23,051 nucleotides of DNA, from positions 2,136,692 to 2,159,742 of the forward strand of contig KZ627161.1 in NCBI GenBank assembly GCA_002917775.1, given 5' to 3'. The notes under the pieces are model-generated. The model ran no database searches. It was given only the letters and a program-made list of their open reading frames with translations, and was not told where the DNA came from. The position numbers and the translations under genes were made by a program. Numbering within the stretch: the first letter of the stretch is position 1; every line of letters starts with the position of its first letter. Positions 10,180 to 20,909 of the stretch are shown here, in pieces. The DNA comes from Glaciozyma antarctica PI12. Lineage: Eukaryota > Basidiomycota > Microbotryomycetes > Kriegeriales > Camptobasidiaceae.

Positions 10180-11065
10180 TCAGAAGGAAGAGGAGCTGGT
10201 AGGAACAAAGGGAAGTCGGTGGAGTGTCGAGAAGAACAAGGACTGCGAATCCCGAGCACTCCTTTGTCCCTTCGCACGGACCTTGGTCCTCATGAAACCT
10301 CCCGTCGTGTACCAGGCGAGAAAGGGGGGTGACTGACGGAACGCAGAGTTAGTACGAGCAGATCTAGTCAATGTGGAGAAGTCGCAGGGAGGGAGTTCAC
10401 CTCTCTGAACAGCTGGCGATGGAGGGCCCATCTCCAGAGCTGACGCTCCGTTGAGCCAAGGAGAAGACCATCAGCTTCCCGATAGCAGCCCACGTTCCTT
10501 CTCAAAGCAAAGCTTGTAACGCCCGGTGAACGAGAGCAGTCAAGCGCAGAAGGTCGTCCAACAAGCTCAACTCCAGAGGTCCAGAGACAAAGGCCAGCAG
10601 CACGTCGAGTCCGTGGAGGGGTGAGTCGAGCAGAGGTCTGGTAAGAACTCGAAGGTGCGGTGAAGCTTCTCTGGCAGAGGCGAAGATGTCTGGGAGGATG
10701 GAGGGATGGGAGGGATGGAGGGGTCGAAGAACCTTCTGCGCGAAAGATGAGCTGTGCGAGGGTGTTAGCTGCGATCCCCCGCACCCACGTCGTGCCCAGC
10801 TACTTACCGATAGCCCAGCGTACCCAGTGAAGCTACAGCTCCTTGATCCCGTGCGACGAGGTGATGGTGGAAGGAAGAGAGGGTCGAGCGTCGCGTTCAA
10901 CGAGTTATCGCTCTCCTCTCCTGGCTCCGCACCACCAAGCAGCGCACCACCAAGCAGCGCTCTCCTCAGCAGCTCCACCAACCTCGCCCACTCCTCGCGA
11001 GCCGCGACGTTGTTCCCAAGCGCGAATGTTCGGGCACTCCCTTCGTCTCGCAGCTCGGCGCCCAT
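10180..11065 (-). CDS. Tentative hypothetical gene, exon structure unsettled
   Basis: I do not recognise this protein. The simplest model is three exons (10808-11065, 10401-10751, 10180-10332) of 253 aa, all in phase. Two introns look genuine on the minus strand: 10752-10807 with donor GTAAGT, branch GCTAAC and acceptor CACAG, and 10333-10400 with branch ACTAAC and acceptor GTCAG. Exon 1 reads protein-like (FALGNNVAAREEWARLVELL) and has an in-frame five-residue repeat (GALLG twice). A second open frame in exon 2 (ASPHLRVLTRPLLDSPLHGL and on to a stop at 10502) is equally protein-like, so the true frame is unclear. The assumed start lies 40 bases inside the Irc3 coding region on the other strand. 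It could instead be a spliced antisense or leader transcript. Confidence 0.38.
10929..10958. repeat. 15-bp tandem duplication
   Basis: The unit GCACCACCAAGCAGC occurs twice in perfect tandem. It lies in the Irc3 leader on the plus strand and, if the tentative minus gene is real, encodes its repeated GALLG residues. Confidence 0.9.
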
Positions 11066-13825
11066 CGGCTGTCCTCTCCGCCTACCACGCCGCCTCCACC
11101 TCCCCCCTAGCTCTCCGTCCTCCCCGATGCTGCGCCTCCCGCCCCTCCGCAAGATACCTGCACACGACCCCCTGTCAAGCTGGAGCAGCGCTACCGCTCG
11201 TCAACGATGGGGAGACGCTAGGAGCGGAGTTGGAGAAGCTTACGATGGAGGAGATTGAGGAGCTGGAGATGGAGGAGGAGATGCCGTGGGTGGCGAAGGC
11301 GGCGGCGGGGGCGCAGGCGTTCAAGCTACGGCCGTATCAGGCGGAGTGCGTCGAGGCGGTCTTGCAGACGCTGAGGGATGGCTTCTCGAGGATTGGTGTT
11401 AGTTCTCCTACAGGTGAGTTGGCTCCGGAGCGAGGGAGGAAAGGTGGGAGCTGACGAGGTGTATTTAGGCAGCGGCAAGACGGTATGCTGGCGGACCTCT
11501 CTCGCTGAGGAGAAGGGAGCTGATGCTTCGTGCAGGCAGTGTTCACGCAGCTTATCGACAGGATAGCCCCGAGAACGAACCCACACACTTCTATACCGGC
11601 TCATCGCGTCTTGATCCTTGTCGGGTCGATCGAGCTTGCGAAGCAGGCTGCCGACACGGTGCGACGGACGTGGCCTCAGCTGGTGAGTATGTGCATGGAA
11701 TGGTGGGAACGTAGCTAATTTTCATGCAGACCGTCGAGATCGAGCAAGGCTCCAAGAACGTGGCCTCTGGTCGAGCAGACGTGACCGTCGCAACGTATCA
11801 AGTGCGTTCGAAGACCGACCCCTTTCTCCTGGCTAACTCTCCGCGCAGACGCTCGCTCATTCGGATCTCGCACGACTGCAAAAGTTTGACCCAAACACTT
11901 ACAAGCTCGTCATCGTCGACGAGGTGCGTCTCCGCCTCGCTCGCCGAGTCCCTCCTAACCTCCCCCCTTCCAGGCTCACCACGCCGCCGCCAGATCCTAC
12001 ATCTCCATCCTCGACCACTTCGACTCTCGCATCCACTCCACCCCTTCCGACCTCGACGAAGTCTCCCCGCGCAAAGTCGCTCACCGAGACGCGCCTTCTA
12101 CTTCGGCGCACACGCTCGATCACCCGCCGACGTACGAACCGGTCGAAGCAGTCGTCGATGATGAGGGGAGGGTATGCGTGCCGATCGTGGGGTTTACGGC
12201 GACGTTTGGGAGGGCGGACGGGCTGGCGTTGGGCAAGATCTTTGAGACGATTGCGTGGCATGTCGAGTGGCTGGATATGATAAGGGCGGGCTGGTGAGTT
12301 CTCTCGTCGTGTGTAGGTTTCGAGAGGGAGCTGATGCGATGGGTGCAGGCTCTCGACGCTGCAGTTTACGACGGTTCAGCTCGGCGGCGTGCTGGATCTA
12401 GAGTCGGTCAAGCTTACTGAGAAGGGCGATTTCTCGCCAGCTGGTCTGGCGGAGGCGGTTGACAAAAAGGAGGTGAACGATCTCGCCATCTCGGCATGGC
12501 ATGATAAAGCTCGCACGTCTGCTTCTCCCCTTCTTACGCGCCGAGGGCTGACGGAGCGAACGCAGAGGATCGCAAGTCGACACTCGTCTTCGCGGTCAAC
12601 ATCCGCCATATCATCTCCCTCACAAACGCCTTTCGTGCCCTCGGTGTCAACGCTCGCTTCGTTCATCAGGGCTCAAAGGCCTCCGAGCGAGCAGAGACGC
12701 TCAGAGCGTTTCGCGCGCAGGAGTTCCCCGTTCTTGTCAACTGCGGTTCGTGCCGTTCTTCGAATCTCCTCGCTCCTGCTGAACTGTTCTGTTTCGTCGC
12801 AGGAATCCTGACGGAGGGCGCCGACGTTCCCGCAATCGACTGCGTTCCCGCAATCGACTGCGTCGCTCGACCGACCATGAACCTCTTCCTTCAGATGATG
12901 GGACGCGGGCTACGACTCTCGCCCGAGACGGGAAAAGACAACTGCCTCATCGTAGACCTCGTCGGGAATTCGACTCACGGAATCGTCTGCACTCCTACAC
13001 TCTTCGGCCTCGATCCATCCATTGTCATCGAAAGTGCGTTCCTTCTCGTCGCGCAGAGTCTGAGCTGGTGGCTGATGGAATGGCTCGCAGAACAAACTTC
13101 GGAACAGCTCCTCGACACTGCGGCGGCTGCGGCGGCGGAAGAAGCTCTGGCAGCGAAGCAGGCACAACCTATTGTCCTTCAGCCCGTCCAGAACGAGATC
13201 CTCTACATCGACCACAACATCTTCGACTTTATCGGGGGCTCGAAGGCCTCGAATCACCCGAGATACGTCTCGGACTTCTCGCGGAACTCGTGGCTGGGAA
13301 TCGGGAACGATTCGTACGTGCTCGAGCTGCTGGGCAAGGGATACGTCAAGATTGTTTCGGAGCTACAGAACGGCCGTCGTACGTTCTCTCCCCTCTTCCT
13401 CTGCGCCGTCTAACCTTCCCCCTCCGCACGCAGGCATCTACTCCGCCAACCTCACCCACCGACAACCCTCCTTCTCCGACACGGGCTTTACAGTCCCCGG
13501 CCGCCCCATCTTCCTCGGCTCTCACCCCTCCCTCGAGATCCTCATCCGCAAAGCCGACGCCCGAGTCCAGCACGACGAAGATCTTCAAGGCATCAACTTT
13601 CGTCGAGATGCCTCCTGGCGGTTTGCGCCGTCGAGCGAAGCGCAGCAGGGGAGGATCTTGCGCAAGTTGGCAAAGGAGGGAGGGACGACCATAGAGGGAG
13701 TTTGGGTCGGGAGAGGGTGGGGAGAGAGGGTGGAGGTGGGGATGTTGAGCAAGGGGGAGGCGAGCGATGTTATTGCGCGTGCGACACATGGGGGGATAGG
13801 GTGGGTGAAGATAGGGTGGGTGTAA
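11026..13825 (+). CDS. IRC3: Irc3-type mitochondrial DEAH-box helicase
   Basis: Superfamily 2 ATP-dependent helicase; yeast Irc3 acts in mitochondria on branched DNA and is needed for mtDNA upkeep. The model has 11 exons: 11026-11413, 11469-11482, 11536-11682, 11730-11801, 11849-11923, 11974-12293, 12349-12512, 12566-12745, 12803-13033, 13091-13378, 13434-13825. It gives 756 aa, near the family size. The first 60 residues are Arg/Ser/Ala rich with almost no acids, a likely mitochondrial presequence ending near RYLHTTPCQAG. Motifs in order: FKLRPYQAECVEAV, Walker A PTGSGKT, VIVDEAHHAAARSY, GFTATFG, KSTLVFAVNIRH, TEGADVPAIDC and QMMGRGLRLSPET. A C-terminal Irc3-type region follows. Odd points: a 14-nt microexon carries most of Walker A, intron 7 is GC-AG, and an 18-bp in-frame duplication lies between motifs V and VI. 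Convergent with the ABC gene. Confidence 0.93.
11469..11482 (+). other. 14-nt microexon encoding part of Irc3 Walker A
   Basis: Exon 2 is GCAGCGGCAAGACG. It joins the split glycine from exon 1 and supplies SGKT of the P-loop; exon 3 continues AVFTQLIDRI. The flanking introns (11414-11468 and 11483-11535) have GTGAGT and GTATGC donors, GCTGAC and GCTGAT branches, and AG acceptors. Skipping it would remove the ATP-binding lysine and shift the frame. Confidence 0.88.
12513..12565 (+). other. GC-AG intron 7 of IRC3
   Basis: The helicase frame requires exon 7 to end GCT C and exon 8 to start AG GAT CGC (giving KAQDRKSTLVF). The intron therefore starts GCACGT. The nearby GT (12517) leaves the wrong frame with every nearby acceptor. 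The branch GCTGAC and acceptor CGCAG are standard. Confidence 0.83.
12826..12861 (+). repeat. In-frame 18-bp tandem duplication in IRC3
   Basis: GTTCCCGCAATCGACTGC occurs twice in perfect tandem (12826-12843 and 12844-12861). It encodes VPAIDC twice, at about residues 462-473, just after helicase motif V (TEGAD) and just before ARPT and motif VI. The frame is kept. Confidence 0.95.
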
Positions 13826-14188
13826 GAGAGATAAGAGGGATACGAGGAAGAAGAGGAAGGCGGAGAAGGCGGAGAAGGGGGTGCTTAAGGTGCGGCGGAG
13901 CGAGGCGAAGGTTGCGAGATTGCTCGAGGGGTATGAGTTTGATAGAATGGTTCCTTCGGTGTAACGATGGTACTGAGTAGACTAGTATGCGTGCTGAGCC
14001 AACTGGATTGCGTGCTCGAGACAAGTATCCGAGGGGGGGGAGTTTCGGAGCGAGCTGGAGAGCAGGGTTCGGGCGAGGGCTGCTGACCCTCTCACTACCG
14101 CCCGTCGCTCGTCGACGAAAAGTCACGGATGATGGTGATCTATTGCGTAGTCTATCGGAGCAAGCGAGGCGAGGAGATACAGATTCCT
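13826..14188. other. Convergent 3' region, IRC3 / ABC transporter
   Basis: About 360 bases separate the two stops. The left part is a purine-rich GA tract (about 13826-13890) and the rest holds a G8 run at 14033-14040. I see no gene here. An open minus-strand frame crossing the region is only the unspliced read-through of the last ABC intron. Confidence 0.6.
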
Positions 14189-17100
14189 CTAACGCTTCGA
14201 GTATTTCTGAAGAGCGAAAGGCGTTAGCGAAGGATTCTTCGCCGTTGTGGCGCTGGATACGCACCAGGAATCGAGAAGCGATGAGGCAGACGGTGGCGTT
14301 GAAGACGGTGAAGGCGATGAGGATCCCGAGATCACGCCAGCGCGTGTCGAAGGAGATGCTGAGGGTGCGGTAGAACTCGTCGCCGGTCGCAAACTGCGAA
14401 GTCCCATCAGCTCGATGCCCTGCCAGAGCAAAGGAAGAGGACGAACCTGGCAATACTTGCATGCCGAAGTGAGGCTCCCGTCTTGAAGATAGCCGCCTGC
14501 GATAGCGATGAAGTCGCCTGCCCACTCCTGGCAGGTCTGGCCGAGAGGAGGCTCAAAGGTAGCGAACTCGCGCTCGAGGCACTGGATCGGCAGCTCGTCT
14601 GCGGGTAGACAGCATGGTCAGTCGTGCTGCTTCAGTAAGACGGCGGGAGAGAGAACGTACGGAGCTCGGTCGCCACCATTCCGGAAATCAAGCGAGTGAA
14701 GGGGTCTGTCGTCAAAATCGTTAGTTGTCTCCACAGATATCGTTCCCAGGCGCTACGTACCAAGCTCGTACATCCAAACCCTCCAAAAACGAGGTAGACT
14801 GTCCTTGGGGATGGTCACACCGCAGAAGAGGGAGAACTGCGCCGAAGGAGAATCAGCATTTTGACTCGGAAGGCGCTCGGAAAGGTTTTAAAGGCTCACG
14901 ATGACGAGGAGGAAGGGGTTCTGTAGCGCGGCAATAAAGATGGTGGGAGAGAGCGCGGCAACTGCCTGTCCAAGGGTAACGGAGAAGAGCTGCGGTGGGC
15001 AAAGTCAGCGCAAGCCTCGGAGAAGCAGAGGCTGGACGCACCTCGGTGACTAGGATGACAAAGAACTGGTAGCCAGCACGCGAGGGATTCATGTTAAAGC
15101 CCATAGGGAAGTAGAACTGAAGAGCGAGTGGGGTTAGTGATGTTGCGAAGGGCGAGGGGAGGGGAGGGGAGGAGGCACGCACGAGGAGGTAGAAGACGAC
15201 GGCGCAAAGAATGCTGTAAGGCATCTCTGCAGCGAGCTGAGACAGAGTTAGTGCACGGCGCAAGGGCTGGGACTCGAACGAGGCGTACCTGCGCGAGGGC
15301 GAACACGATCTGCGAGTACATCTTCGAGGATGACTCTCGGATGAAGATGTTGCGCTGGGTTGAGAGGAGAGCGTTCGGAAAGAGGAGTCGTCGGGTGGGG
15401 GGTAGAGGGCGGCGTGAAGGTGGAGGAGGAGGCGGAGGGAGAGGAGAGGGGAGAGATGGGGTTGTTTTCGTCAGCTTGCAAACACGGCGTCGATAGCATC
15501 AGGACTCACACCCATGATGAAGGTGGGCTCGACTTGCGAGATGATGATGGCTGGGAGGACCTGAGAGAGAGAGGAAGCGTCAGAAGCGGCCTTGGGAGGA
15601 AGGAAGCGGCGTACGGTGACGAAAAAGATCGCAAACACGCGGTACTGCAAGTCGACGACGCTGGAGCCGAGGTTGAGGAACGTAAGGCCGACGAAGAGCG
15701 CGATAGAGATATGGTTGAAGAGGCGAGTGAATCCCTGCGTCGCGGGGAGGGTCAGTCAAAATTCCTCGGAGGGGCTGGTGCGGCTCACGTAATCGGGGTT
15801 TCGCCAGAACGACAGCATCGTGCGCTCAGAGACGACACGGAGCTGGACGAGGAAGGAGGTAGCGTCTGCGTTGAGAGGTCAGGAAGGTTCTGAGGGTGGA
15901 GATGAGCCGAAGACGAACATTCGCTTTGGACAACTGCGTCCGAATCCTCGACGTGCGAAAGTCCCTCGAGCTTGAGCTTGAGGATCTCCGCCTTGACCTG
16001 AACGAGCTCGGGTGATTCGAGCCAGAGGTCGGCCCAGTCCTTCTTGCCCACCATGCGACGAGATCCAGCTCCGATCGCCTCGAGCATGTCTGTGATGGGA
16101 GGTCGTCAGGAGCGACTTCGCAAACGCAGAGAATCAACTCACACTCAGCGGGGTTGGCGTTCTCAGGGCAGTGGGCTCCGTTCCTGGCAAAGTAGGAGCG
16201 AATGACGTTCGAGTCCTTGCCGATGTCGCCAAAGTAGACGCAGCGTCCTCCTCCCTTGAGGAGGAGGAGGCGATCAAAGTGCTCGAAAAGGAGAGAGTTG
16301 CTGAGGTAGTGGGAAGTGAGCCGAAGCGGGTCAGGAATGGAGGTGAGGGGACGCACGGCTGGTGGACGGTGACGAGGATAGCTTGACCGGCGGAAGCGAG
16401 CTTGCGGAGGAAGCGGACGATGTTGAAGGCGGACTGACCGTCGAGTCCCGAGGTGGGCTCATCGAGGAAGAGGAGAAGCTGAGGCTTGGAAGCGAGCTCG
16501 ACACCGATAGTGACCCTCTTGCGAGCCTCGACACCTGTGGCGTTCAATCGTCAGCGTCGCTCCGTGAGAAGTGAGAAAGGACGACGCACCAAGACCAAAT
16601 CCAGGGAAGCCAATGATCGAATCGGCGAGGTCCTCGAGCTCAAGAAGCTGAATAACCTCCTCGACCTGCGAAGGAATCGTCAGCGCATGTTCGTGCGGGT
16701 AACTGGGGAGCGACGACGCACATAGCGATCCTTCTCCTCCTTGGAAACGCTCGTGGGCTGACGAAGGTAGGCCGAGAAGCGGAAAGCTTCACGAACGGTG
16801 GCGGTGTGCTCGTGGGTGTCCTGCTGCTCGACGTAGGCGGTTCCGCGCTGGAAGTCCCTCCCGATCTTGCGTCCGTCGATGAGAACGTTGCCGTCGACGA
16901 CTCCGGTCGTCTTGCGGTTCGCGAGAACGTCCTGCGAGAGGAGCGGGTCAGTATGGCTCTGCGAAGGTCGAGGCAGAGCGCAGACGCACGAGCAACGTGG
17001 TCTTGCCGGCGCCCGAGGCTCCCATGAGTGCGGTGAGAGTTCCTGAGAGTGGTCTCGTCAGCACCAGGCACAGCGCGAGGAGGAAGCGCATCAAGAGACT

Positions 17101-20100
17101 CACCAGGCTTGACGTAGCCGAAGACTTCGTTGAGAAGCTGACGGTGGCCTCCAGGGACAGGAACGGTGTAGCTGGCGTTCGTGCGCAATTAGGAACCAGC
17201 GAAGCAAGGTATGAAGAGCGAAACGCACTTGAGAGCTTCCCATGTGAACGGCTTGCGCGTGTTGATGAGGTTGTTGAGATCCTGCGTCGTCTCGCCCTTG
17301 CGGAACGCCGACTTGTTCTTCTGGAGCTCCTCGTTGAGGACCTTCGTCTCTGCGTTTTCGCGAGCGAATACGTTGATTTGCTGCGCGCAGGCTGTCAGTC
17401 ATGGCGCTGTGGAAGGAGGAAAGGGAGAGCGAACAGGTGCATCGGCGCCGTGGCGCAGCTTTTCGACGAAGTAGGCCTGAATGATGTTGAAGCCGATAAA
17501 GAAGCAGACTGTGATACCAAAGTTCCTCCAGACGTCTGCGCAGCGAGCGTGAATCAGCGCGTGAGGTGGGGAATGGGTAGCGAGGTCGCTGAGGGTGCGT
17601 TCCTCTTTGCCTGCGACCGTTCCTCGCTTTTCGATCATCAACTCACCTCCAGAGTCGTACTCGAACGCAGCACGGATGTAGTCCGAACCAGGGACGACGG
17701 GGTTTCCAGCCACCGATCCAGGAAGCGTGCAGACCTGGTTAGGACCGAGGACGACGGGGTATTTGGTCAAACCTCCGACGTTGTATGGAGTGACGAAGTT
17801 CCCCTGGCACGAAAGGTCGATACGACGGAATTCTGACTGCATGGCGGCGCTGAAGCCTGCGCTTTACGTTAGATACATGACTTCCACTCAGCCTTAGCAC
17901 CTACAGTAATTGAGAGGGTTGATGTAGCTGGGAGGAGATACGTCAGGTCTGCGTTCATTCGGCAGCGAGCGAGACTTACTAGATCCAGAAAAGCCAGCGC
18001 TTCATCGAAAAGACGGGAATGAGGTAGCCTCCGTACAGGATCATGCTGCGCGGGGATCAGTCGAACTTCTGCAGGGGGTAGGGGCGAAACGCACCCAGTG
18101 ATGAGAACCGACGCCAACCTCGCAGCAACGTCGTAGCTCGAGCCTGTACAAGACCGTCAGGTACAGCAAGATAGGCTTTTTCGTTCTCCTGAGCTCACAG
18201 AAAGTGCCGATGAGCCTGAAGAACGCAGCGAGCGCGAAGAACCCTGCGCAGACGATGGCGTAGAACGTGAAGAAAGCTCCAGCTCCTGGTGCCAGTCCTG
18301 CCATCTGTTACGTGCCAGAATGTCAGCTCGGAGCATCGTAACGCAGGAGAACTCACAAAGTAAACAATGACGCAAAACAACATAAGCTGGAGGAACGAAA
18401 ATGGCGCGTCGGCGCAAGTGCTGGCGAGCGTGAGGGCCGAAGGTCGGTAGAAGGTGAAGCCCTGGTGCTTCCACATGATCGGTCGTCCCATCATCTGCGT
18501 CGGGAGCTCGTTGAAGGCCTGGAAAGCGTTGAAAAGAATGGTGATGAAGATGACTCCGCCTTGGAGGGAGGGCAGGGGTGTTAGCGGCGCTGGTGCGGAT
18601 GAAGGTGAGGTGACGTACCTCGCGTGAAGGCGCCAGCGGCGGTCTGGGGAAGTTGAAAGTAGACGGAACCCTGCGAAGGAGCGACGTGTCAGCAGCTGCG
18701 GTCGCGAGTCGTTTTTGCGGGCTCTTACGCAGATAATGGCGATAGTGATGGCAGTGATGAACGACGTGTAGAGACCTGCCAGGTAGAGTGAGCTGGGTTT
18801 GTAGGGGAACAAAGCTGGAGGAGGGGCGAACCGAGCTTGTCCTGCATTTTGAGCTGAACTCTGTCGGAGAGCGCGATCAGTGATGGTCTCAACGATGAGG
18901 ACGGAGACGTACTGGCGAACAGTCAAAGCCTTGACTTGCGTGTAGAATGAAACCGTGTAGGGCGACTTGTTGCTGACTCCTCGCCTCTTGTCGTCCTTGA
19001 CCGCCGCCACAAAGTCCACCTGCCGCTTGTTCTCCGCCGCGATGAGCTTCTTGAAGTCCTCGCGCTCGGCAAGCATTCGCTGGAAGATCTCGCTCTTTTT
19101 GTACGCAGCTTCGAGCGCCTCGGGAGTCGTGGGGACGGTCGAGGGGTCGCCTGCGATGCGGCGCTCGTTGGGATCTGAGAGGAGGATTAGAGCGTTTAGA
19201 AGGAGGAGAGCGGCGTGACGAACCCGTGCAACCCGTGAGGTAATCGGCTGTAGTCTGGCGAGGCATGTTGGCGAATCCGAGCGAGATCTGAGGGCCAAGG
19301 TTAGCGGAGAGATGAGAAATCGTGCGGGAGGACGCACCATGTAGTTGCGAGCTTCTTTGGCAGGACCGAAGTAGACCTGGCGACCTTCGTCAATTACGAG
19401 GACCTTGTCGAACTGGTCGTAGATTCCTTCTCCAGCCTGCGTCCGGAGAATAAGCTTCGAAAAGGCCCGAGTGGCGCGAACGACGAACCTGGTAGAGCGA
19501 GACGAAGGTAGTAACGTTGTAAACATCGGTGAGAATCCTCAAACTCTTGGCGTAGTCGAGCGCGGTACTGGCGTCGAGTCCGCGAGTCGAGTTGTCCCAG
19601 GAACAAACACTCGCACGAGTAGTCATCTGTCATCGCAGTCAGCCTCGACGCCTTCGCTCAGAGGAGAGGAACGCACCATCTCAGCGATCGAGACACGCTT
19701 GCGCTCTCCTCCAGAGACTCCTCGAACGTAGGCCGATCCGACTTGAGTGTTGGCAGTGTGCGAGATTCCGAGCATCTTGAGGAGGAGCTCGAGGACTTGG
19801 TTCTTGAACGCCGTGCGCGATTCGTTGGGGAGGAGCTTTCCGGGAGTCTGCGAGGCGGGTTCAGTACGCGCGAGCGACCGGAAAGCAGCTGAGAACGGAC
19901 CTTGGTGTTCAGCGCAAACATGATGGTCTGCGCGACGGTTAGAGTGGCATGATGTACGTCGTCTTCCTGGTTGTAGCTGCGTACGTAGCGGGAGAACATC
20001 AGCATGCATCCCCCATCCTCAGAGACAAGCGGGACTCACACGACTTCTCCTCGGTACTGATCAGCCATGTCGGCGGCGCTGATCCCGCCGTACGACACAT

Positions 20101-20909
20101 CTCCGTCGACTGACATGTAGCCGCCTCGCTGGTTGGTGATGGTCTTGAGGAAGGTGGTGCATCTGCTCGCTCGTCGTTAGCTCCGGCAGGCCACTCTTCC
20201 ACGCCGAACCCACGCACCCAGATCCCGGTCGTCCAAGAACGAGAACCATCTCTCCTGGCCGTGCTGACCCGTCGAATTCTGAGCGAGAGCGGAAGATCAG
20301 CACCCGTCAACGCGGAAGTCAGCAGGCGTCGCGCCCACCTTCGAGGAGCTTTTTGGGCGTCATCTTGAACGCGCCAGAGTACTTCATGATCATAAAAACT
20401 GGCGAGAGAACAAACTCCTTGACGGCGTCGGGGAAGGTCCTGATCCAGAGCTGAGAGAGGAAGGAACACCGTTAGCTCCGCTGCCAGCCTCCTCCCCCGC
20501 AAACCTCGCGCCAACGAGAGCGTACCTTCATTCCTCCAGCCCCAGTCACACTAAGCTTGTCCCAAACGACTCCAACGTGCTTCTCTTTGAAATCGTGCTG
20601 TCCCCGCTCCGCTGCACTGCTCCGCATGTACTCGAGGAGATCGAAATCGTCGGCGTACTCTCCCTCCTTCTCCGAGTCCTTCTGCCCCGTCTGCGTACGG
20701 TAGAGACTGCTCGAACGAGTGAGCTGTCGGCGAAGCTCCTCGAACTGCGCCTCGGCGTCCTTGACGTTCACGGCGCCGCCATCTCCTGACGCTTGAGAAC
20801 CTGCGCGAGTCTCGTCGGACGAGCTGGCAGAGTCGGAGCGCTCCTTGGTTCCTGCTGCCGAAGAGAGGTCTGCAGGCGTGGCGGTTGCGAGGGGAGTCGC
20901 CGGGTTCAT
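14189..20909 (-). CDS. PDR-type (ABCG) full-size ABC transporter
   Basis: Predicted plasma-membrane ATP-driven efflux pump of the pleiotropic drug resistance family, in the (NBD-TMD)x2 order. I trace about 40 exons and 39 GT-AG introns, for a protein of about 1,430-1,480 aa, normal for the family. Exon 1 is 20526-20909 and the last exon is 14189-14206. NBD1 has the family's degenerate Walker A (GRPGSGCTTFLK, Cys in place of Lys), a good signature ([13 protein letters not shown]) and the altered Walker B/D-loop [16 protein letters not shown]2 has a canonical Walker A ([12 protein letters not shown]), Walker [15 protein letters not shown] and a degenerate signature ([15 protein letters not shown]). 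Other PDR marks are [11 protein letters not shown] followed by YYINPLNYC, and [11 protein letters not shown] opening TMD2. Most introns are 46-75 nt; one is 155 nt (15355-15509). The substrate is unknown; relatives export azoles and other xenobiotics. Confidence 0.95.
14207..14264 (-). other. Last intron of the ABC gene, deciding its C-terminus
   Basis: The donor is GTGCGT after ASRFL, the branch is GCTAAC, and the acceptor is TTCAG. Splicing joins an 18-nt terminal exon that reads KYSKR then TAG. This gives the short basic tail usual for PDR pumps. Without splicing the frame stays open to 13770 and overlaps the IRC3 3' end, which is unlikely. Confidence 0.85.

Noticed and set aside
10843-11025. 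In-frame upstream extension of IRC3 from an ATG at 10843
   Set aside because: The presequence-like segment begins at 11026; the extension is Ser/Pro/His rich, holds a tandem repeat, and is better read as leader.
13770-14188. C-terminal extension of the ABC transporter by read-through
   Set aside because: A strong intron (14207-14264) gives a short normal tail and stop; read-through would overlap the IRC3 3' end with non-conserved sequence.
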